In this document: positions 59,993 to 64,000 of the stretch, piece after piece
How positions within the stretch are numbered: position 1 is the first letter of the stretch
How the letters are laid out: every line of letters begins with the position of its first letter
Assembly (NCBI RefSeq): GCF_000527135.1
Contig: NZ_AZUP01000001.1
Location: 2,418,001-2,482,000, forward strand
DNA: 64,000 bases
Direction of reading: 5' to 3'
Origin: Methyloversatilis discipulorum
Lineage (GTDB): Bacteria; Pseudomonadota; Gammaproteobacteria; Burkholderiales; Rhodocyclaceae
Position numbers and translations under genes: made by a program
The notes under the pieces: model-generated
What the model saw: the letters and a program-made list of their open reading frames with translations, nothing else
Database searches by the model: none
Told to the model about the DNA's origin: nothing

Positions 59993-61003
59993 TCAGAGCG
60001 TGTCGAGCGGCCAGCGCGGCCGCACCGCGATGGCGTGTTGCGACGACGACGCTGCCACGCCCGCAGCCAGCCGCTGCGCGCCGGCGAAGGCGATCATCGC
60101 GCCGTTGTCGGTGCACAGGGCCAGTTCCGGATAGAACACGCGCCCCTTGCGCTGCGCCAGTTCGACGTCGAGCCGCGCGCGCAGACGCCGGTTGGCACCG
60201 ACCCCACCGGCGACCACCAGCTGATTCAGCCGGGTATGCCGCAGCGCAGCCAGCGACTTCGCGACCAGCACATCGACCACCGCTTCCTGGAACTCGGCCG
60301 CCAGATCGGCGCGTCCGGTCTCGTCCAGGCCCTTGTTCACCGCGTTCAGTACGGCCGTTTTCAGCCCGGAGAAGCTGAAATCGAGATCGCCGCTGCCGAG
60401 CATGGGCCGCGGCAGCTTCAGACGTCCCGGCGTGCCCTGCTGCGCCAGCGCCGCCAGGTGCGGTCCGCCCGGATAGGGCAGTCCGAGCAGCTTGGCCGTC
60501 TTGTCGAAGGCCTCGCCGGCCGCGTCGTCCAGCGTCTCGCCGAGCATTTCGTAATCGCCGACCGCCGACACGCGCATCAGCTGCGTGTGGCCGCCGGACA
60601 CCAGCAAGGCGACGAAAGGATAGGTCGGCGGGTCGGCGGACAGCAGCGGTGACAGCAGATGCCCTTCCAGGTGATGAATGGGGATGGCTGGCTTGCCGAG
60701 CGAGAAGGCAAGCGATTCGGCAAACGCCGCACCGACCAGCAGCGCGCCGGCCAACCCCGGCCCCGCCGTGTAGGCGATGGCGTCGATATCGCCGGCGGCA
60801 ATGCCGGCTTCGGCCAGCACCTGGCGATACAGCGGCACGATGCGCCGCACGTGATCGCGCGACGCCAGTTCCGGCACCACGCCGCCGTACGCCTGGTGCA
60901 GATCGATCTGCGAGTGCACGGCGTGCGCGACCAGGCCCCGCTGGTCGTGGTACAACGCCAGCCCTGTTTCGTCACACGACGATTCGATGCCAAGTATCCA
61001 CAT
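59993..61003 (-). CDS. tsaD: tRNA N6-threonylcarbamoyladenosine transferase TsaD
   Basis: A 336-residue Kae1/Qri7 family ATPase-fold protein starting [20 protein letters not shown]. The metal-binding [13 protein letters not shown], the conserved [20 protein letters not shown] and [15 protein letters not shown] are present. It transfers the threonylcarbamoyl group to A37 of ANN-decoding tRNAs with TsaB and TsaE. It is divergent from rpsU, a classic order. A longer in-frame opening to 61057 would reach into the promoter region. Confidence 0.97.
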   Translation of the reverse strand: MWILGIESSCDETGLALYHDQRGLVAHAVHSQIDLHQAYGGVVPELASRDHVRRIVPLYRQVLAEAGIAAGDIDAIAYTAGPGLAGALLVGAAFAESLAFSLGKPAIPIHHLEGHLLSPLLSADPPTYPFVALLVSGGHTQLMRVSAVGDYEMLGETLDDAAGEAFDKTAKLLGLPYPGGPHLAALAQQGTPGRLKLPRPMLGSGDLDFSFSGLKTAVLNAVNKGLDETGRADLAAEFQEAVVDVLVAKSLAALRHTRLNQLVVAGGVGANRRLRARLDVELAQRKGRVFYPELALCTDNGAMIAFAGAQRLAAGVAASSSQHAIAVRPRWPLDTL

Positions 61004-61132
61004 GCGACGCATTGTACTTGCGTGCCCCACAAATCGGACTTGGCACATCGCCGGCACCGAGATATACTCGCCGGCTTTCCGTTATGCATCCGCTTGCATC
61101 GAGCAGCGGGTGCGCCATTGAGGGCTGTTTGT

Positions 61133-61345
61133 ATGCCGGGTATTCGCGTCAAGGAAAACGAGCCGTTTGAAGTTGCGATCCGCCGCTTCAAGCGCACCAT
61201 CGAAAAGGCTGGCACGCTGACCGAACTGCGTTCGCGCGAGTTCTACGAAAAGCCGACGGCTGAGCGCAAGCGCAAGCTGGCTGCCGCGGTGAAGCGGCAC
61301 CACAAGCGGCTGCGCAGCCAGACCCTGCCGCCGAAGCTGTACTGA
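61133..61345 (+). CDS. rpsU: 30S ribosomal protein S21
   Basis: A 70-residue protein [20 protein letters not shown] and a basic C-terminus [18 protein letters not shown]21 helps base-pairing of mRNA with the 16S 3' end. First gene of the macromolecular-synthesis operon with yqeY, dnaG and rpoD downstream. The start is set by the conserved MPGIRVKE; the longer upstream frame overlaps tsaD antisense. Confidence 0.97.
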   Translation: MPGIRVKENEPFEVAIRRFKRTIEKAGTLTELRSREFYEKPTAERKRKLAAAVKRHHKRLRSQTLPPKLY

Positions 61346-61380
61346 TCGCCGGGCCCTGCAAGGCTGCAGGGCTTGAAACC

Positions 61381-61416
61381 AAAAAGCCGGATGCGCAGTG
61401 ACGCATTCGGCTTTTT
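61381..61416 (+). terminator. Terminator hairpin after rpsU
   Basis: AAAAAGCCGGATGCG-cagtga-CGCATTCGGCTTTTT, a strong stem with A and T flanks, located 35 bp after rpsU. It probably limits read-through from rpsU into yqeY-dnaG-rpoD. Confidence 0.92.
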
Positions 61417-61457
61417 GTGTTTGTTGCTTCCCTTCAACCGCTGCTGCGAGTGACACC

Positions 61458-61913
61458 ATGAGCCTGAAGGAACAGATCAGCGAAGACATGAAGACCGCGA
61501 TGCGCGCTAAAGACAGCGCGCGTCTGGGCACCATCCGCCTGCTGCTGGCCGCGATCAAGCAGAAGGAAGTGGACGAGCGCATCACGCTCGACGACACCCA
61601 GGTCACGGCGGTGATCGACAAGATGCTGAAGCAGCGTCGCGATTCGATCAGCCAGTACGAAAGCGCCGGCCGCCAGGATCTGGCGGACGCCGAGAAGTTC
61701 GAACTCGAAGTGCTGACCGCCTACATGCCGCAGCAGATGAGCGCGGACGAAGTACGTGCCGTCATCGCCGAGGTGATCGCAGCGGTGGGTGCCGCCGGCC
61801 CTGCCGACATGGGCAAGGTGATGGGTCCGCTGAAGGCGAAGTTGGCCGGTCGCACCGACATGGCGCAGGCGTCCGCACTGGTGAAGGCCGCGCTGAGCGG
61901 CAACGCCGGCTGA
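61458..61913 (+). CDS. GatB/YqeY domain-containing protein
   Basis: A 151-residue helical protein starting MSLKEQISEDMKTAMRAKDS, then RLGTIRLLLAAIKQKEVDER, with the conserved EVLTAYMPQQMSADEVRAVI and a C-terminal MGKVMGPLKAKLAGRTDMAQ. It resembles the tRNA-binding tail domain of GatB, but its own role is unknown. Located between rpsU and dnaG as in many proteobacteria, often in one transcript with dnaG. Confidence 0.94.
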   Translation: MSLKEQISEDMKTAMRAKDSARLGTIRLLLAAIKQKEVDERITLDDTQVTAVIDKMLKQRRDSISQYESAGRQDLADAEKFELEVLTAYMPQQMSADEVRAVIAEVIAAVGAAGPADMGKVMGPLKAKLAGRTDMAQASALVKAALSGNAG

Positions 61914-61924
61914 GCAACCGCGGG

Positions 61925-63694
61925 ATGATCCCGCAGTCCTTCATCCAGGAACTGCTCAACCGTGTCGACATCGTCGACGTGGTCGAGCGCTACGTCCCGC
62001 TGAAGAAGGCCGGCGCCAACTATCAGGCCTGCTGCCCCTTCCACAGCGAGAAGACCCCCTCCTTCACGGTCAGCCCGGCCAAGCAGTTCTACCACTGCTT
62101 CGGCTGCGGTGCGCACGGCAGCGCCATCGGCTTCCTGATGGAATATTCCGGACTGAGCTATCCGGACGCGATCGAGGAACTGGCGCGCAACGCTGGCATG
62201 ACCGTACCGCGCGAAGACTTCACGCCGGAAATGGCACAGCGCCGCCAGCAGGCGGCGTCGCTGACCGAGGTGATGGCGCGCGCCGCACAGCATTACAAGC
62301 AGCAGTTGAAAAAGAGCCCGCGCGCGATCGACTACCTGAAAGGCCGCGGGCTCTCGGGTGAGATCGCCGCCCGCTTCGGCATCGGCTACGCACCGGACGA
62401 CTGGCAGGGCCTGCGCGAAGCCTTCGACGATTACGAAGCTGCAGCGCTGGCCGAATGCGGGCTGGTGATCGATGCCGAGCCGTCAGAAGGCCAGAGCAAG
62501 GGCCGACGCTACGACCGCTTCCGCGACCGAGTCATGTTTCCCATCCTCGACGCACGGAACAACGTGATCGGCTTCGGCGGCCGCGTGCTCGACCGTGGCG
62601 AGCCGAAGTACCTGAATTCCCCGGAAACGCCACTGTTCTCCAAAGGCCGCGAACTGTACGGCCTGACCCAGGCGCGCGCCGCGATCCGCGACAACGGCTT
62701 CGTGCTGGTGGTCGAAGGTTATATGGACGTGGTGGCACTGGCCCAGTTCGGCGTCGGTAACGCGGTCGCGACACTGGGCACGGCGACCACCCCCGACCAC
62801 ATCCACAAGCTGTTCCGCCAGACCGACCGCATCGTGTTCTGCTTCGACGGCGACCGCGCCGGACGCAAGGCCGCGTGGCGCGGCCTCGAATCAGCGCTGT
62901 CGGAACTGAGCGACGGACGCAGCGCATCCTTCCTCTTCCTGCCGACCGAACACGATCCGGACAGCTTCGTGCGCGAACAGGGCGCCGAACGTTTCCGTCA
63001 GCTCGCACTGTCTGCACAACCGCTCAGCGAATACCTGCTGCACGAACTGCAGTCGCGCTGCGACACGCGCAGCGCCGAAGGGCGCGCGCAGTTCATCAAC
63101 GAGGCCAAGCCGCTGGTGACGCAGATTCCTGCCGGTGCGTTACGCACCCAGCTGCTGCACCTGCTGGCGCCGGCCGTCGGGCTGTCGGCGCAGGAGCTGG
63201 CCGAAGCCTGCGGCCTGCGCATGCCGCGCCGAACCGGCCGCTACAACGCACCGCCGGCGCCGGCCGCACCGCGCGTCGCACCGACGACGCCGGCGCGCAA
63301 GCTGCTGTGCATGCTGATGCAGCGCCCCGCGCTCGGCAGCAAGGTCGGACACCTGGAAGACATCGACGACGACCCCTGGCTGCGGGCGGTGCAGGCGATC
63401 GCCGACTGCATCGAGCATGGCGACATCGATGCCGGCAATACGGCGGCACTGGTGGAGTACTTCAGGGACGGCCCGCACGGACCGTTGATCGAGGACGCGG
63501 TCGCCGCGGCGATCGACGACCCGGCGGACGAAGGTGCGTTGCCGCACATGTTCGACGACACCCTGCAGCACCTGAGGAAGACGGGAATTTCCCGCGCAAT
63601 CAACCATCTGACGATGCTCGGTCGTCAGACGCCGCTGACCGCAGAGCAACAGGCCGAACTCGGCCGTCTGCTCAGGGAGAAGGCGCGGACTTGA
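61925..63694 (+). CDS. dnaG: DNA primase
   Basis: A 589-residue primase. The N-terminal zinc finger (CHC2) is in CCPFHSEKTPSFTVSPAKQF with FGCGAHGSAIGFLM; the TOPRIM domain has LVVEGYMDVVALAQFGVGNA and FCFDGDRAGRKAAWRGLESA; the C-terminal DnaB-binding helical domain ends LGRLLREKART. It makes RNA primers for DNA replication. It starts eleven bases after yqeY and is followed by rpoD. Confidence 0.97.
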   Translation: MIPQSFIQELLNRVDIVDVVERYVPLKKAGANYQACCPFHSEKTPSFTVSPAKQFYHCFGCGAHGSAIGFLMEYSGLSYPDAIEELARNAGMTVPREDFTPEMAQRRQQAASLTEVMARAAQHYKQQLKKSPRAIDYLKGRGLSGEIAARFGIGYAPDDWQGLREAFDDYEAAALAECGLVIDAEPSEGQSKGRRYDRFRDRVMFPILDARNNVIGFGGRVLDRGEPKYLNSPETPLFSKGRELYGLTQARAAIRDNGFVLVVEGYMDVVALAQFGVGNAVATLGTATTPDHIHKLFRQTDRIVFCFDGDRAGRKAAWRGLESALSELSDGRSASFLFLPTEHDPDSFVREQGAERFRQLALSAQPLSEYLLHELQSRCDTRSAEGRAQFINEAKPLVTQIPAGALRTQLLHLLAPAVGLSAQELAEACGLRMPRRTGRYNAPPAPAAPRVAPTTPARKLLCMLMQRPALGSKVGHLEDIDDDPWLRAVQAIADCIEHGDIDAGNTAALVEYFRDGPHGPLIEDAVAAAIDDPADEGALPHMFDDTLQHLRKTGISRAINHLTMLGRQTPLTAEQQAELGRLLREKART

Positions 63695-63722
63695 AAGACG
63701 AGAAGCCAACCCCTAAAACGGG

Positions 63723-63728
63723 TATAAT
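63723..63728 (+). promoter_or_regulatory. Probable -10 of an rpoD-proximal promoter
   Basis: A perfect TATAAT in AAAACGGGTATAATGACGGG, just after dnaG and 148 bp before the rpoD ATG. No good -35 at normal spacing is seen; the long leader has several inverted repeats (for example GGTCGGGCTCATTGCCGGCC), so regulation in the leader is possible but unproved. Confidence 0.5.
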
Positions 63729-63875
63729 GACGGGTTTTCCCTGTCGACCGCTTACATAGGTCGGGCTCATTGCCGGCCCGGTACGACGGGGTCCTGTGCG
63801 CAGGCGGACGGCAATCCGGTGAGGGTTTTGCCTTGCCGGGTTCGCCGCTGGTTACACGCAGATCTGAGGATATAC

Positions 63876-64000
63876 ATGGTCGCCAAGGACAAGTCGAAGG
63901 ATACACGCAAGCAGGCTGAAGTCGCAGAAAAGCCTGTTGCAGCCGCAAAGCCCGTCACCGCCCGCGGTGCAAAGGCCGCCAAAGACGCCAAAGCCAAGGA
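63876..64000 (+). CDS. rpoD: RNA polymerase primary sigma factor RpoD, 5' end only
   Basis: Starts MVAKDKSKDTRKQAEVAEKP and runs off the window after about 41 codons. The Lys/Ala-rich N-terminal tail (KPVTARGAKAAKDAKAK) is typical of long betaproteobacterial RpoD proteins. The position after dnaG in the rpsU-dnaG-rpoD order supports the call. A GAGGA site lies seven bases before the ATG. Confidence 0.88.
   Translation, partial: MVAKDKSKDTRKQAEVAEKPVAAAKPVTARGAKAAKDAKAK

Noticed and set aside
63691..63728. TTGAAA with TATAAT as a full sigma-70 promoter before rpoD
   Set aside because: The spacing is about 26 bp, too long for a standard promoter; only the -10 is kept.

Overview
The window is a GC-rich chromosomal segment of a betaproteobacterium. 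The best guess is a Rhodocyclales-type organism such as Methyloversatilis or a relative. This is inferred from codon and base composition, the housekeeping gene orders (leuS-lptE-holA-proA, and rpsU-yqeY-dnaG-rpoD with tsaD/plsY/folB alongside), a PEP-CTERM protein and several c-di-GMP enzymes. No rRNA or tRNA gene, CRISPR array or replication origin was seen.

Layout. 1-5.6 kb: an ECF42-type sigma factor with its usual DGPF/YCII partner, a REPIN-like repeat cluster, an MgtE-type cation transporter without its N domain, a HAD phosphatase, small membrane proteins and yggL. 6.1-15.7 kb: an integron gene-cassette array with no integrase (CALIN-like). It holds eleven small minus-strand genes, mostly of unknown function, separated by about eleven attC sites; two of these sites have been hit by insertion sequences (IS481-type, and one full plus one deleted IS1182-like copy). 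15.9-19.9 kb: a LysR regulator diverging from a dioxygenase / cytochrome b561 / YceI operon, then an ABM-family membrane protein. 20-25 kb: histidine phosphatase, TRAP permeases DctQ and DctM, and a chemoreceptor, with more REPIN repeats. 25-31 kb: a large PEP-CTERM beta-repeat surface protein, a hydrolase, a His-rich tandem-repeat periplasmic protein and a Kef-type antiporter. 31-36.5 kb: a compact minus-strand operon (FAH, FMN reductase, ParA-like ATPase, SDR, small secreted protein, quinone reductase) diverging from a second orphan ParA. 37-46.5 kb: a MASE2-like GGDEF protein, a PAS/GAF/GGDEF/EAL protein translationally coupled to a periplasmic binding protein, a poly-gamma-glutamate hydrolase-like gene, a Sel1-repeat protein and uvrD. 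46.6-54.9 kb: mscS, leuS, lptE, holA, proA, a CCCCTGA/CCCCTAG heptamer tract split by the second IS481 copy, and marC/yhgN. 54.9-57.7 kb: a two-gene unit pairing a TPR plus beta-barrel outer-membrane protein (Slam/DUF560-like) with a secreted FecR-domain protein ending in a TbpB-like barrel, a candidate type XI secretion pair. 57.9-64 kb: CHI-like protein, ogt, folB, plsY, tsaD, rpsU, yqeY, dnaG and the start of rpoD.

Most distinctive points: the integrase-less cassette array with covarying attC hairpins; two unrelated IS families that both target attC boxes; an IS481 transposase whose stop codon comes from the duplicated target; the FecR/T11SS-like pair; the 37-residue His-rich repeats; and the G-rich heptamer tract.
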